Shown one piece after another: positions 1 to 13,477 of a DNA stretch of 64,000 bases. Both the position numbers and the translations under genes were made by a program. The stretch comes from Prinia subflava. Its lineage: Eukaryota; Chordata; Aves; Passeriformes; Cisticolidae. Below the pieces are notes generated by a model that did no database searches, was not told where the DNA came from, and saw nothing but the letters and a program-made list of their open reading frames with translations. The stretch covers positions 37,952,767 to 38,016,766 of the forward strand of contig NC_086251.1 in assembly GCF_021018805.1 (NCBI RefSeq), given 5' to 3'. How positions within the stretch are numbered: position 1 is the stretch's first letter; every line of letters starts with the position of its first letter.

Positions 1-654
1 CGGACCAGGGTTTGGAGGCAGGGTGAGCTCTGCTGAGCTGCTGCTATCCCTGGACACTTCCTGGGATCCTACAGGATCCTAAACTCAAGGAGCGACTCAG
101 AAACTCTGAAAGGATCTGACCATGGAAGAAGTTCTCCAGGTTTCCAAGGGCAAAAGAGTCTCAGGCATTCACCTAGCACTGTATACTGTCTACATTGCTC
201 ACATTTTTTAAAAAGTCGAGTAAACTAACACTGCTCTCAGACTACCACCCAAATTCTCTGTAGTCAGCCTCTGGGCACAGCAAGGAGAAAACAGAACACT
301 GAAAGTTAAGGAAACAAATCTGAAACTGCCATAGGATCACAACTGTCCTTGCAGTGAGCATCTTTGCCTGTTGTAATAATTAACAGAATTAACCTCCTTT
401 CCTTGTATGCTTAATTAATCTACATATGTCTGTGCGCATGTCAATTAACACTTTTCTCCAGTACTTCAAGTGCTTCTCTCATCTTCTGCAAACGCAAAAT
501 CAGGCAGTAGTTTTATTTTACATCCTCCTCTGACCCCAAGCTGCTCTCGGCTCTGTGCCGTTCCCGGGTCGTTGTGCCTCGCACGCACACAGCGGCAGCA
601 CGGCCCCGACGCGCCCGGCGTGCTGTGAGGAGCAGGCATACCATCACGGCAGCA

Positions 655-778
655 CCCCAAATCCCAAAGGCTATTGCCAGCGAATTAGTTCAGTCAAGGA
701 TATTCAGATTAAGCCTCCAATTAGCAGCTGTAAACATGCGCAGTGCGCCGCTGTATCAATAAAGGCTGCTCAGTTTAG
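655..778. promoter_or_regulatory. AT-rich core with homeodomain-like sites
   Basis: Between the two CpG-rich arms lies CpG-poor DNA containing GAATTAG, GATATTCAGATTAAG, CCAATTAGCAGCTG (a TAATT-type site abutting a CAGCTG E-box), TGTAAACA (a forkhead-type core) and ATCAATAAAGG. This density and variety of developmental factor sites is typical of conserved non-coding enhancers. Conservation itself cannot be seen from one sequence. Confidence 0.4.
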
Positions 779-848
779 AGGGGCCGCCCGGCGCTCGGCC
801 CGGCGGGCTGGCTGCGGGCCAGCGCGGGGACGGCTTAACGACAGCGCT

Positions 849-876
849 ACGTGCGGAGCGTGAGGCCGGCGGCGTG
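849..876 (+). promoter_or_regulatory. Cluster of three RCGTG hypoxia-response cores
   Basis: The cores are ACGTG at 849-853 (within TACGTGCGG), GCGTG at 858-862 and GCGTG at 872-876. All have the same orientation and start 9 and 14 bp apart. Clustered same-strand RCGTG motifs are typical of HIF-responsive elements. The first shares its TACGTGCGG context with the promoter site at 14171-14179. Confidence 0.55.
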
Positions 877-1094
877 CGGCGAGCCCCGCTCCGACAGCGC
901 CCAGACACGGGAAACCCACACAGGCAGCCACACACGGGCGCTCAGGCACTGCTCCGCTCTCCTGAACGGGGCTGTCCCTCCCTCCCGCGCTGCAGGCACG
1001 GAGGCTTACCTCCCACTCTTAAAAAAATACTGTCTAATTACATTTAGGGTTATTTTTGCCTTTTGCTGAAGCCCTCTTTCATCACCCAGAAAAC

Positions 1095-1375
1095 TCTTTG
1101 AGGCCTCTCCTCTCCCCAAAGAACCAAACCTGGCCAAGCTGCACTAATGAGAAAGCATCCCAAGCAATTGATGCAGATGGGGAAAGCATCCCCTGTAATA
1201 AGCCCTGGGGGACATCGTGACAAGCATCACCCCCGCAGAAAAGCAAATTCATAAATAAGTGCAAGCTCATTAAGGAAATCTGTAAGGACTGTCCCTGTAT
1301 GCTCAGTTTCTCAGCAGGGAATAAAAGCCTGGTAACCAGCACAGACATCCTCTGAGGAACACTTCTCATCTGTGG
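1095..1375. other. Intronic stretch of possible regulatory DNA
   Basis: This follows the CpG-rich block and is free of recognisable repeats. It contains ACTAATGAGAAAGC, AGCAATTGATGCAG, CAAATTCATAAATAAG and CTCATTAAGG motifs in balanced-composition DNA. It may continue the upstream enhancer block. No coding potential was recognised; the 95-codon minus-strand ORF here resembles nothing known. Confidence 0.25.
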
Positions 1376-1635
1376 GGTAGAAAGATAACCTCACAGTTCC
1401 TGAAATATTCCAGCCCTTCATTCTTCATCAGCATATCAGACCTTTTCAGTTCTGCTACTAGCCACCCAGAGGATTACACCACTTTTTTTTTTTGTTTGCA
1501 ACATTTAAAGAACTGCCTATTTTGATGTTCTTGTGGCTGCACTAATAAAGGTCAGGAAAGACAGCCACAACACAGGCAAACTTTTGCTGCTGTTGTAGCT
1601 GCCAACATCTTTTTCTTATTATTACCCATTTATTT

Positions 1636-2050
1636 TTAGCCTGTGGGCCCAGGGAAAGTGAGCGACAGTGCCCACGAGGCTTTTATCAGCTCACATTCGG
1701 TATGTAGCACCTCCAGCGCCGGGGTGCTGCCCTGGACATCCTGGCAGGCAGAGGTGGCGAGCCACCACCTTGAAGCAGTGTGCCAAGGGGACAGGAGGCC
1801 CCAGCTGCCAAGAACAGCCCTTCCTTGAGGCCACCACCCAGGACGCCTCCGGTGACCCCGCATGATCCTGCCACACCAGAGGCAGCACCACAGGTGGGGG
1901 AGATGTTCTTTGCCCTGTGTGGCTCGGTGAAAAACACCCTTCACTGTCGGACAGGAATGCAGGGTTCAGAGCAGCGCCATCACACTTGGCGGGTACCCCA
2001 AATATGCCCCAATGGTCCTCCCTGCCAGAGCCCTCGGGGCTTCTGAGGCT
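1636..2050. other. GC-richer intronic stretch without a recognised gene
   Basis: GC content rises here and produces overlapping ORFs of 61-102 codons in several frames on both strands. That is the pattern of chance ORFs in GC-rich DNA. None resembles a known protein, and they disagree in frame. There is no repeat I can name. Confidence 0.35.
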
Positions 2051-5000
2051 GCTAAGACATCGCTGTGCTGAATAAACAGAGAGATCAGCGTTCTTAAGTG
2101 CTTGTTATCACAGCAGTAACACCAAATTAATGCTAATTGATGAGACCAGTTATCTCCTATGTTTATTTAGAAGAAAGCCGTCTCACTATCCACACATCTT
2201 CTGCTCACCCACACCTTTACAGAAGACCTTGGACTAGATAACAGTAACCTGCATAAGATTTTGAATGAATATTTAAGGGTAAAACCCATTAAAATTATCT
2301 ATAAGAAATTACCATCAGAAATAATTTTTACTATGGTTCAATAATGTGTAGTCTTTACCTCTAAGTCTTTAGCTGCACATAAAGTTGTACTGCTCTGTCT
2401 ACACATGCACTTCACAAGAGTGCAATCCCTCAGTTAAAGTGGACAGATGTGTATTCAGTGACACACCATCCTTCTGTGCAGGAAGGGAAACAAGATATTC
2501 AGATATAAGAGAAATTCATAATAATAAAACTGTGCAGCTGTTCTAAGGCTAGGCAATAAAATGTATTGGTAAAAAAAAAAAATCTGCCTAAGTGTTTTAG
2601 TGACCTCTCTCCACCATGTACACAGTTGGTACTTGCAGCACTAAGGTATGCGTAGACAGACACTCAGCAACTCTGAGCAAAGCAAGCATGCATAGACAGA
2701 CGTGCACACACCACAAACTGACTGCCAGCCTTACATCTGCGTGCCTTAAAGATATTCCCAAAGGCTCTCAACTCCTGAACAAGGAAGTCTGCTCCTTAAC
2801 CCAGCCATGAAAATTAGATTCTGGATTTTAACATGGGCTCCTGAATTCCCACTTCCCTTTTTCCACTGGTCAAGTGTCTCCCATGGATTTATGCTGCCAC
2901 CACCTGACAGAAGAGATCAACCCAAAGGCCAGCTGTGTTGTGGCCACTGACACAGGCTTCAACACTCCTGCTGGGGCAGTGACCCTGCACAGGGACACAG
3001 CCATGCCTGACAGCTTTCAGCCTGCTCACACCTGCTGCTCTGCTTTGCTGTAGTCCCCTCTGGAGCCTTACTCAGTCATTCCCACCACTACAACTCACTG
3101 AAGCAGCAGCCCTTAGGAGATTTCTCAAGGCCTAGTTCAGGACTGAGTCTTATAGCAATAATGTTCTATGGCATCTAAGGTGGTTTTTGCAGGAAGCACT
3201 GCAACTGTTGAGCAAGGGAGGCAGTCTCCCTGGTGTGAGTTCAGGATGTTTCCTGAGGATGCAGAAAGCCTGGAGTGTTCTTTCTGGCTCACTTCCCTCC
3301 TTTTTCCTCTTCCCCTCCATAACCTTTCTTCTGGCAGGTGATGTGACAAGAGTGGTATGTACACAGAGTCACCACAGGGGAAGCCAAGGCTGAGCCAGGC
3401 TGGAGGCTGGACAGAGGCTGCTCTCCCAGGATGCCAGCTGCTTGGGCAACCAGAGGAAGCAGCCTCATCCCTGCCTGTTCCCTGGGATGCAGAGGAGAGC
3501 TACTGACTGCACAGGCATGACAGGCTGTGGTAAGAGCAGGGTAAGAAACCACCTGGTGGGGGTCCTGCAGCTGGCTTTGCTAGAGATACGGGGTACAACT
3601 GCACCTCTGTGGTGGGAAGCACAGAGGGGGAAGGCAGGACAGATAGTCCAGGGGGAGGCAGAGCTATAGGGTTACATGTGCCCATTTTGGTGTGTACTAT
3701 GTCTGCCCATAGCTATGTTCATCATTGGCACAACCAGTGCCTTTTCTAACCACAGCCAAAACATTGTACTAATACAGCTTATAACTAGCAGCAGTAGCTT
3801 CTACAGATGGTAAGTACTGAAACACGCTTTTAACTAAGTGCCAGCAAAGAAAAAACAATGTATTTGCTTCAGTTGCAGACACCCAAGTGTAAAAAAACCA
3901 AAAAAAACCACATCAACTACATTTTTACTCTTGCCAAGAAATTATCAGTGCAAATGTGAGACTGCATTGAGCATTTAAGTCACAAGTTAAACATCAAGTT
4001 ATGACCTAAAATATCTTGATAAAATGCACAACTCTGACACTTCAGTGTTTGACCACCATGAAATGTTGAATTACACCAAATTTGGCAATGAGGACCAGCA
4101 TTCCCAAATCTTCTCACCACTCCTTCACAAAGACGAAGTCTGTAAAACAGTTAACCTGGCAGTGACCCTTCCTGTTGGCCTGCTTCAGAGACACCACGCA
4201 CGTGCTCCATACAGCAGATGACAGAGGGTAAGTTAATTTACTGAGGTGGAAACATTGGTGATTATTGTCAAAAACAGAGTTGCCAATACATTCTGGGGGA
4301 CTCTGTCCTGTTTGTGCACATCTACTTATATGACATGGCTTTTATGTCTTAATAGCAGGACATGTTACAGCATTTATGGTGAAGCTCATCCTTTTTCCAC
4401 TTTTCAAACCACTTCTACCAGATTTCCTGTGGGAAATCAGAAGGGGAAGGTGCAGTTAACACATACAGTCTTCAGCAACAAGCACAACACCCTAGGACTG
4501 CTAACAACCCAGGAACAGGCAAATTGAGGACTAATTGCCACTGCCCCCCTCCCACCACTTCTTTAACACCTCCTCTCTCAAATACTCCTGGTTCTGCTCT
4601 ACTTTTTCTACCCCCATGGTCCAGTGAAGGGCTTTGCAAGATGCTTTCTTCATTCCCTGGAGTCCCAAGGCAGTCAGGAAGCTCCAAGCTGACCTCCTCC
4701 ACCAAAACCTCTCACACCCAGGCTTTTCCCATTCCATATGGCATTCCCTACTATACACTGCCTATCCCTCTGCATGCATTACTGGAATAAGTGCTACTAT
4801 TAATGGTATTAAGACAAGTTTGCCATAAGACAGTCAGTTGCAAAGATCAGATAAAAATCATAACTACTATCTGCTTCATCTAATAAGGTTCCTTCCTGCC
4901 TCGCAAGAGACCACATAAAAGATGACCTGCATTTCAAACATAAGAAAAAAAACTATACAAAGACCAGGGACAGCACAAGAAATGCAACTTTTCCTGGTGT

Positions 5001-7116
5001 TTTCTAAACAGTATTCTAGTATAGTCTAAGCCAAGCACCAGAAGATGTGCTTCAGGTCCCATTGATCTGAAAGAGCCTTTAATAAAAAGCAGTTAAGTAA
5101 ATTGCTGAACCAGAGCCAAAATTTTAAAAACATTTGTCTTATCACTTTGTATAAAAAATTACAGTGCAAGAACACATAAGCAATGATTAATTATATTATG
5201 ACTTACAGACAGGAAAAATGCAGACATATATCTTGTTTGGATTTTCAGGTCCAGAAAGAAAGCACAGAAAACAGACTATTTTGACCAAAGGATTCCCATG
5301 AACTAGATAGACAAAAGATTCAAAATGGTTATCTTTTTTTGCTACAGAGTAGGATCCAATTCTCTGATGTTTGGCAAAAGACATGGCTACTCTGCCATTT
5401 CCAACTGCAAAGCTTTGGACAAACTGTCCTGTTTCCAGTCAATGCAGATAGAGTGCTATGTTGTACTCCTGTAATTTACACTACTCATTTTTATCTGGGT
5501 GGCTAAACATGAACATTTAGTAAGCCTCTGTGGAACCACTATGGTCAGCAAAAATCTCTTGCATTTCTTTATTTGTGGAAAATCAGAGCAACAAGTAGGT
5601 TGTTCAATCAACTGCTTTCTACTAAGTGCTTTGCATGTTGGCACTAAGTTTATTCACCTACTAATCTTATCAAAGCACAATGTCAAGAGAAAAATGACTG
5701 TAGGGGAAAATGCTCCTTTCTGTCACTGAGAGATAGTAGATGCCTATGTGTGAGTGATGGAGGGGAAACAGCTTACAGCTCTCTCCAGATCATTCACAGG
5801 AATGATCATGAGTGGTGTGCTGACGGGATGACGTGCCTGTGAATAGTTTAAACAGTAGAAGATAGATGATTTACTTGGCATGAGCCTCCTTCATGATCTT
5901 ACTTCACCTCACTGACTGAACAGAGACCGTCTTGCTTTTCTGACCAACTCTGTAATCTCTCCTCAAAGCAATAAAAGGTCTAAACCAAATTGTTATGTGG
6001 TGTTATGCATCAGTCAAAATCTTCAGTCAAGCCCCACCAAGTTCTGTACCACTGCATCAATTATTTACCCTGGAGCCCACCACAGCAGACGTCAGCCACA
6101 GGCACAGGTGTCAGAAGCAGTTTCCAAAACACCTCTTCCCAAGACATCCTCTACTAATAAACCTTACCAATAAAGCCTTCTCACAGAAGCTTAGGGGATG
6201 TATTGTTGGCATCTTTCTAACAATGTTCCTTCAGTTTTCAGCTTTGTGACAGAAGGATTACAGTCATGAAAATCCAACCTAGGGCTTTAAATTCCCTCCA
6301 GCTGGTATGCACACATCCTTTACATCCTTCTCCATAGACATAAAACCAGTAACACTTACTCCTAAGCTTTCCTTTCTAACCTCCTCATTCTCTCAAGCCA
6401 TCCCCTGCAAGATGGGTGAGTGCTATGGGGCCTGCTGGTGCCAAGGGACCACTTGCCCCTGACCTGTTACACAATGGGAAAAGGCAATCCAATTGCAAGA
6501 GGAGCAGAAAAAGTGAATACCTCAAAGAAAAAAAACAAGAAAGTACCTTGTCTTAGTAAGTCATCTTGAAACATTTGATAGAAGTATTGATCTCTTCCAA
6601 GTGTATCGAGTTTGTTCAGGAAACATCAAAAGCTCAGCTAATTAAAAATGCACTCATGCTTGGAGCATGGTGGTTTTATCTCCTCTCTCTCTCATCCCTT
6701 CCACACACGTATGGGAGGGACTTAAGTACTGTTGGACACTACCGCCTCAGGGAAAAAAAAAAAAAAAACAACCTGTGCAATATGGAAGAGGATGGGGAAA
6801 ATACTTCCATGCAATAAATCAAGCAAATTTCTCAGGAAGCAACATGCAGGATAAGTGTGTTGACATTGAGCCACCATACAGATAAATTTGGAAGTCAAAG
6901 AAAGAAGAGTTTACAGTGAAATCAAATAAAGACATTGGGATTAACACAGCTGGAATCCTTAATGCAAAGTAACAGGGACTTTTACTGTGTACCTCCTGTA
7001 CTGCATCAGTGTTATGAGAATCAGTGTCCATTTTAACATATACTGCTATTAGCAATGAACTGTATGTAATGGACTGAATTATTCATTAACAATTACCTTG
7101 GGAAAAGGCGTACAAA
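2051..7116. other. EGLN3: Intron 1 interior, nothing recognised
   Basis: AT-leaning intronic DNA with short homopolymer runs (A-runs near 2571 and 6751) and no coding similarity, RNA gene or identifiable transposable element. A GC-richer patch at about 3380-3690 yields only conflicting short ORFs. Confidence 0.5.
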
Positions 7117-7333
7117 TATTAATAGCAAGGATCATTAGGAATAAATTCTTCGCAGAAAGGATGATTAGATATTGGAATGGGCTGCCCAGGGAGGTGATGG
7201 AGTCACCATCCTTAGAGGTGACTGGATGTGGCACTTAGTGCCATGGTCTAGTTGACATGGTGGTGTTCAGTCACAGCATGGACTCAATGATCTCAGAGGT
7301 CTTTTCCAAACTAATTGATTCTGTGATTTCATG
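7117..7333 (+). mobile_element. CR1 LINE, 5'-truncated 3' end
   Basis: Contains the typical CR1 3' region: a GAATGGGCTGCCCAGGGAGG block, GTGGCACTTAGTGCCATGG, and a tail with GAGGTCTTTTCCAAACTAATTGATTCTGTGATT. CR1 is the dominant avian LINE, and most copies are short and 5'-truncated like this. It carries the GTGGCACTTAGTGC signature, which the copy at 57288-57716 has in the opposite orientation, suggesting related subfamilies. It has no coding capacity. Confidence 0.92.
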
Positions 7334-10156
7334 GCCAGCTCTCCTCCCTCCCAAACTGCAAGCTCAGCGGGACAGGGCACTGAACTCTGAATCTTGTGAT
7401 TTCCTCAGTGGCTTTCCCAAGGATACTCCACCTTGCAGTGCCGCACACACCCCCGTGAGTACAAAGGACAAACACTCCCCATACACAGAGGCCTTAATGC
7501 CACCTGTATTAAGTCACACTGGCATTCAGTGAGCAATGAGTCCTCACATGAAAGCAAACTGAGAGGCACATACTTATTTAGGGCTCGCAAGTGATCAAGC
7601 TATTGGCCAGCACACCAGTAAGGCAACCTGTGCAGGTCCCTGGCAGTAAGAGCCCACATGGTAGCAGCAAGAACTGCTGCCAGAGCAGGCACGGCAATGG
7701 ATAAGAAGTTACTGTAGAAAATGCATGACCAGTATAGCAGAGATTGTGGAAAACTTCACTGCTTCGCCCCCACCGTGTAACACCAGAGTCTGGCAAGACT
7801 CATGAAGAGCTGCTGGACTGCTAAACTACAGACAATAACAACAAAAAAATTGCCCTGATGCCACAAACAGATGCACAAACACTGGATAAACAGACCATTC
7901 ATACTTTTACATTGCCTGTGAGCACAAATTTCCTGTCACCTATAGGATTCACCACCTTCTGCCTCTCTCTGGGACTGTGGCTATAAAGCACGTGGACAGG
8001 CTCCTGGTACAGTGTGATAAAGGTCACTGGGTGGATACAGACTTCTCTGGCCAGAGGGAGAAAGGACGACCAAGAGAAGCCACCTGGCTGCCAAAGGCTC
8101 TGGTGTAACACATACTGAAGGCAGCATGTTTTTGCCACTGCCTACCATGAAAAAAGTTTGCCAGTGCACTGCAGTCAGGTTTTTGAGAGGTTTTTGAGAT
8201 GATACATAACAGCTACTGAATTCAAGCTGCTTGCAACTTCAACACCTGAGCATTAACTCAAACACCATTCCCTAGAGGCTTCCCATGCTTCTGAACCTGC
8301 TTACAGATATGTGCATCACTGTCTGTAAAATATTGATCCATTTCTCCAATACCCTGTCCCTGCTGAAAGAAGAATTTATCTGAAAGATTCTCCAGGTGCC
8401 TCTTGCAGAGAAGTAGTTCTTTTGAAAGTTTCAAAAGTCATTGAGAATAATTTGATGAAAAACAAAAACAAGTGTTAATATGCCCAAGTTTATACTCATC
8501 TGATTGTCAAGTAAAAATTATACATTCCTGTGTATAATTAACCAGGCTAACTAATCTTGCCTGACAAACACAGATATAAACATCAGCTTTGACACTGAGC
8601 CAAAGCAACCACACTAGGATCTGTGCCAATGCTGAATTCTTCAGTCTCATATCATAAAATGACTTGTCTGCTGTATTTACAGTTCCAGTGGCTCTGGACT
8701 CTGCCAGCAGCTGGCCAGAAGAACAGATTTGAACTTACACATTATGCCAGAACATGTGCATTTGATTAGAAGAAAGAAATGATGCATATTTCTTCTGGAT
8801 GGTGGTATTCATCAGACCTCCCATTGCAAACTAATTGCAAGGCACATTGCTGCCCAAGTATCAAAAATACTTTGTAACATACAATAAGCCAATATATCTC
8901 AAGAGGCAGTACCACTCTTCAGCCTACTACAGTTATAGGTTTCTCTTATCCCACTCTTCAAATCAGTATCTCAAATCAGAAAATTCAGCATTTCACTGTG
9001 TTTTAATTGCAAAGGATAGAATTTGAATGTTATAGAACAGCACTTATCTTTCTTCATATATAAATGCAAAAATACCTTACTTCATTACCTGAGTTATGAG
9101 GAACTTTGTAAAACTACTCCTGTGACATCTCATCCATTTCTTCAATCCTCAGGAACAGAAATCTTGATAACAACCTGCTAGGCAGACCGTATTTCAAAAC
9201 CTAGGAACACCCTATCATGTGATAGGCAGGAGAACCCACTCTGGTTTCCAGCAAACACTCACTAGCTATGAACTGTCACCACAAAACACCTACTTCTCCT
9301 GTGACTATTACAGAGGGTCCACCAGGGTGGGATGAACAGGGTGGTGTTATGATAACAAGCAGAGAAAGCAAGTTTTTGAAAAGGTTTACATCCCATAGGG
9401 TCTTCTAAATTAACTAATCCCACCTTGAAAACACTTTTTTTTAAACTTCAGGCCATACACTTGACACTGAATGTGAGCAGTTCTGTTCTGAGCTGAAGAC
9501 ATCAGCCACAGGCTTCCTTCAACACAGAGCAGCTCTTAAGATTATGAATTCTTGCTCTATTTTCTGACCAGCAGGACTCAGTGGTGTCCAGCAGGTGCAA
9601 GATGGGCTCAAGGTCCCCAGTGGCAGCCCAGACATGGATTCAGCCCTTGGTGGTACCCAAGAGGGTATCTGTGACTCAGAGCAGGACGGGTGCAGAGTCC
9701 GCTCAGAGTGCAGCCACACCAGTTCAAAGTACCTTCCACCCTGCCCTGAGGACCAACGCAGCGCTGGCAGCACGTCAGGCGCTGACTCAGCCGAGGTGGC
9801 CCAGGGCAGCAGGCACTGGTGGCATTGCTCTGGGACCTGCCTACTCACAGGGAGGGCTGCCCTTCTCCAGCAGAGGCACAATGAGAAAAGGGGAATACCA
9901 CAGCCTCCTAGCAGCAGATGAGTTACCCAAACACCCCACTGCAAACACAACTTTAACATTTCCACACATCAGCCAGCCAGCCTGGCTCCTACCATACTCT
10001 GTCCCCTGCCTCCTCACATCAGGGACTTCCAAGATCTCATAGGCTCTGCAGAATCTTTAAAAAAAAAAAAAAGGTAAAAAGCATCCCCTCAAGCCCCTGC
10101 AAGTGCCAGTTAACCCCAAGAAGGAACTTTGGGACCTGGGGAGTCAGAAGCTGCTG
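7334..10156. other. EGLN3: Intron 1 interior, nothing recognised
   Basis: Repeat-poor intronic DNA. A GC-richer patch at 9560-10040 gives overlapping ORFs of 148-153 codons on opposite strands. Neither has a recognisable domain or splice structure, so I treat both as chance. A short A-run lies at 10059-10071. Confidence 0.45.
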
Positions 10157-10200
10157 CACATCACCCTTTCACCTGCAACACATCACCCTTTCACCTGCAG
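10157..10200 (+). repeat. 22-bp tandem duplication, two copies
   Basis: The unit starts CACATCACCCTTTCACCTGC and is repeated head-to-tail, with 21 of 22 bases identical (last base A versus G). A recent slippage duplication is likely, and copy number may vary between individuals. Confidence 0.9.
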
Positions 10201-12949
10201 TCCCTGGAGCACCACCTGATCCAGAGGGCACACCGGGTGACTGGCCTCACAGACCAAGCTGCAGCTTTGCTTCTGACCCCAAACACCCATCAGCTTTTCT
10301 CCATCAAGTAAAGCTCCAGCAGAGTAGTGACAGGTCCTCAAAACCAGAGTGACTCCTGTCCTCAGGCCAGAACATCCCTCTGCACAAGGACATCAACCTT
10401 CTCACTCTAAGGAGAAGACTGAACTTGGGTCAATAACGCCTCAGTGATGTCCTTAACCACGTACCTACTAGAAAAGGGGAAGCATTGTATTGTCTTACTA
10501 GAAAATAGAGATTGGTTGATGAGAATGCAAAAGCCAACAAGCAGTGCATTGGGTCTGTCAACCTTTAACCAGCTAGTATTTTAAAATATGACTTACACCA
10601 AAGATAGGTTTGTATCACTGGTCTGCAAAGATGAAAGGTTACATTTCACGATCAGCTCTCAAATGTCAACCAGCAGCTTCTATGAATATCCAGCACCCTT
10701 GAAAATTTTACTTCTGTTCATTCCCTTTGATGCAATCTTAACTTTCTTGAAATGCTTCTGAAATTAATTTGGAAACAGCACAATCCTAACTGTCTTGTTC
10801 CTCTCATTTAGCTGAAAGGAAAATTTCCTTTATTGGACAAAAGTTGTTCAGGTCCTATTATGTTTGTGTAGCTGCAAAAATATGAAGCACTTCACACTAA
10901 ACTGACATAATCTGACATAAATTCATTTACTAGGCAAATCTCTCCCCTTCTTCCAATACTTAGGCTGAAGACTAAAGTCATACTACTTATTTAAAAATAT
11001 AAACCTTTAAATATTGATAGGCTGATATAAGTACATTTTCACGACAAATTGGGTTCCCATGTACCTAAAGGCTTACATTTTACACAAATTGTTCTGAATT
11101 CTTAGTTCTAACTAATAACTATATCCCAAAACAATAAATTACAACAGCACATGTCCCACAAAGAAGTTCTGGTCCAGTTGCCCACAAATACCTCACATCC
11201 CTACGAATGTTAAGCTGTGAAAGTTTTGTGGGCATTCATTTACATGTATAATCCGCCAGATAAAATGAAAATATGTTGAATTTAAATTTGGGATTTGTGT
11301 GTATGCATTCGTAAGGCTTCAGATGGTAAGGAGAATGGGAAGGTTTAATGGTGGAGGAGAAATGTCTTACACTGACATGGGAACCTGCATGTACTGCAGT
11401 AGTCATTTGTTAGTCACAGCAATATTCTTCCTGCTGAAGGCGTCCCATATCTCAGTTACAGACAGCAGCTGCTATTCCAGGCCTCACATATCCCATAGTA
11501 CTTATTATTATAACAAGGGGATTGGCTACTGCTAATGTCTGATGAAAAATTCTCTGCATTTGGTTTTACAAACAACATTGAGATGCTGAGTCCCTTTCAG
11601 TCCTGGACTGTTGTGTAGCACCTCCACGCTACACTGTTTGGAGTCTGACAACTTTCACATCAAAGCACAAGAGCCAGAAGTCTTTATACCAAATAGCTTG
11701 CTGCCTATTTATAAAATAAGTTCTGTTATTACTATTTGTCCAAGGATGCCTTAAAAACCACCAAAAACTCTATTTTAAAATAATCTCTACCATATAAAGT
11801 CACTGCCCAAAAGACCCTTCTTCCCAGCCAGCACCAACATCCTTCATTCATCCAGCTGATTTGTTTTTCAAATATCTTGAAAAAAGGCTGGACAGCCTCC
11901 TTTCGCTCTAATCCAACTTTTAAGCAACTCCCCTCAACATCCATCCCTACACAGAACCCTTCACTCCCCATACACTCTCTTAGCCAGAAATGCACTTTCA
12001 GTAGCAAACAGGTGAACAGAAGTCCCTCAGAGAAAGGATGAGGATGACCTTAAAGGTGTGCCAAGGCAGGATGGTTATTTATACCTCCTCATACTAGGCT
12101 CTCAACAGGAATAAGTGAAATCCAGTCTACCCACATTTTAAAATATATCTACCCAAGCTTTAACTGAATTGATGATCAATAATTATGCTGAAGCATAAGG
12201 AACAGTGTTTCAATCTTTTATTATTCTCACTACTGTATCTAAATGTGTTGGGGTGCATGCACAGGTTTCAGTGTGTTCCCAAGCAAACATCATTCTACTT
12301 TTTTCTTCATTTTTCAGGGGGAATCTCAGTACCACTCACACATTCCCTTACTTCAGTGCAAGTTAGGATCAAAAGAAGTGCCTAATTTCTCCCTATTGTC
12401 ATTTTTTAAAGGTTTCATTATTTTTGTTTCTGGCATATCTCTAAAAGCAGTGGACCTTTTGAAAATGTACCATGTCAACTCAGAAATAAAGAAATAAGGA
12501 TGTTTTCAGCATTCAGGACAACACAGTAAACTTAGTTCCAAGCTAGTTAACTTTGCCATAGCAAAAGAGACAAGAAAAGAAAAGTTATCCTCAAACTAAT
12601 GTCATTGCAATTGCAAATAAACTTCACTGGGAAAGAAACTAATAATACAAGTGCCCTCTCCATTTCTGAGAAAGCCTAGAAAAAAAATCCTTTCTCTTTA
12701 AAACAAAAGTTTGCTGTGCTCGAACTAAACATCCTGCTGTATTCCATGCATATTCAATGCAGTAACGATAACCTCTTTAGCTGTAGAACGGCGACAAGAG
12801 TTGGAACCTCGAAACTGTTTAGGATACTTCTACTACATGGGCGAAAACATCCAAATAATCGGATCAGAGCCGGGTACGTTGGCAGGGAGGGGGTGGAGAG
12901 CTTGCTCACCCCGAAACTCAGTCAAGCTCAGACGTTTTCGAGGGGTACG
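10201..12949. other. EGLN3: Intron 1 interior near exon 1, nothing recognised
   Basis: AT-rich intronic DNA with no coding similarity, RNA gene or nameable repeat. CpG frequency begins to rise only past about 12780. Confidence 0.5.
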
Positions 12950-13477
12950 CCCGCACAGGTCCACCTGTCCGCACCTGAGGTGAGCACAAGCAGAAGCGGG
13001 GGCAGCCGGCTCCGGCCCACCGCGAGAAGCGAGGAGCCGCCTGCAGCCCCCGGGACGGCTGCGAACTGACGGCCGCTGTCACACAGGCGAAAAGGCGAGG
13101 GACTGGCCGGGCTCCGGCAGCCGAAGAGCGCGGCGAAAACCCAGCAAGGGTAGCCGCGAGCAGCCGCCCCGGAGCGCTGCTGGTACCGGCGGGCGAGGGA
13201 CCCGCAGCTGGCGGCCCCGCTGTCAGCGGGACTCCCGCCCCGGGCCGCAGAGCGGCTGCCGTCCCGGGAGCCCCTCAGGCAGCGCACGGCGCCTCCGCCA
13301 CCCGGGGCGGTGCTGCGGGACAGCCGGAGCCGCAGGCACCGCCGCCGACAGCGCGGACGCGCCACGGGCGAGCGCCCGTGGAAAGTTTCGGGCCGGTCCC
13401 ACCGGCAGCTGCGAGGCGGGTCGGACCGGCTGCGAGCCGGTGCCAGCGGGCGGACAGGAGGTCGGGGCCCCGCGGAC

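Larger units (their letters stand above)
541..985. promoter_or_regulatory. Intronic CpG-rich block, candidate hypoxia enhancer
   Basis: Two CpG-dense arms (about 545-640 and 780-985) stand out from AT-rich intron and flank a CpG-poor centre at 650-770. The block begins 12.85-13.3 kb into the gene from the EGLN3 ATG. Mammalian EGLN3 has a functional HIF-bound element in intron 1, roughly 12 kb from the start site (established knowledge, recalled). The position and the RCGTG cluster at 849-876 make this the likely avian counterpart. It could instead be an unrelated alternative promoter or an orphan CpG island. Confidence 0.6.

Noticed and set aside
9519..10042. Opposing ORFs of 148 and 153 codons
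   Set aside because: They overlap on opposite strands in a GC-richer intronic patch, without domains, signal peptide logic or splice structure.
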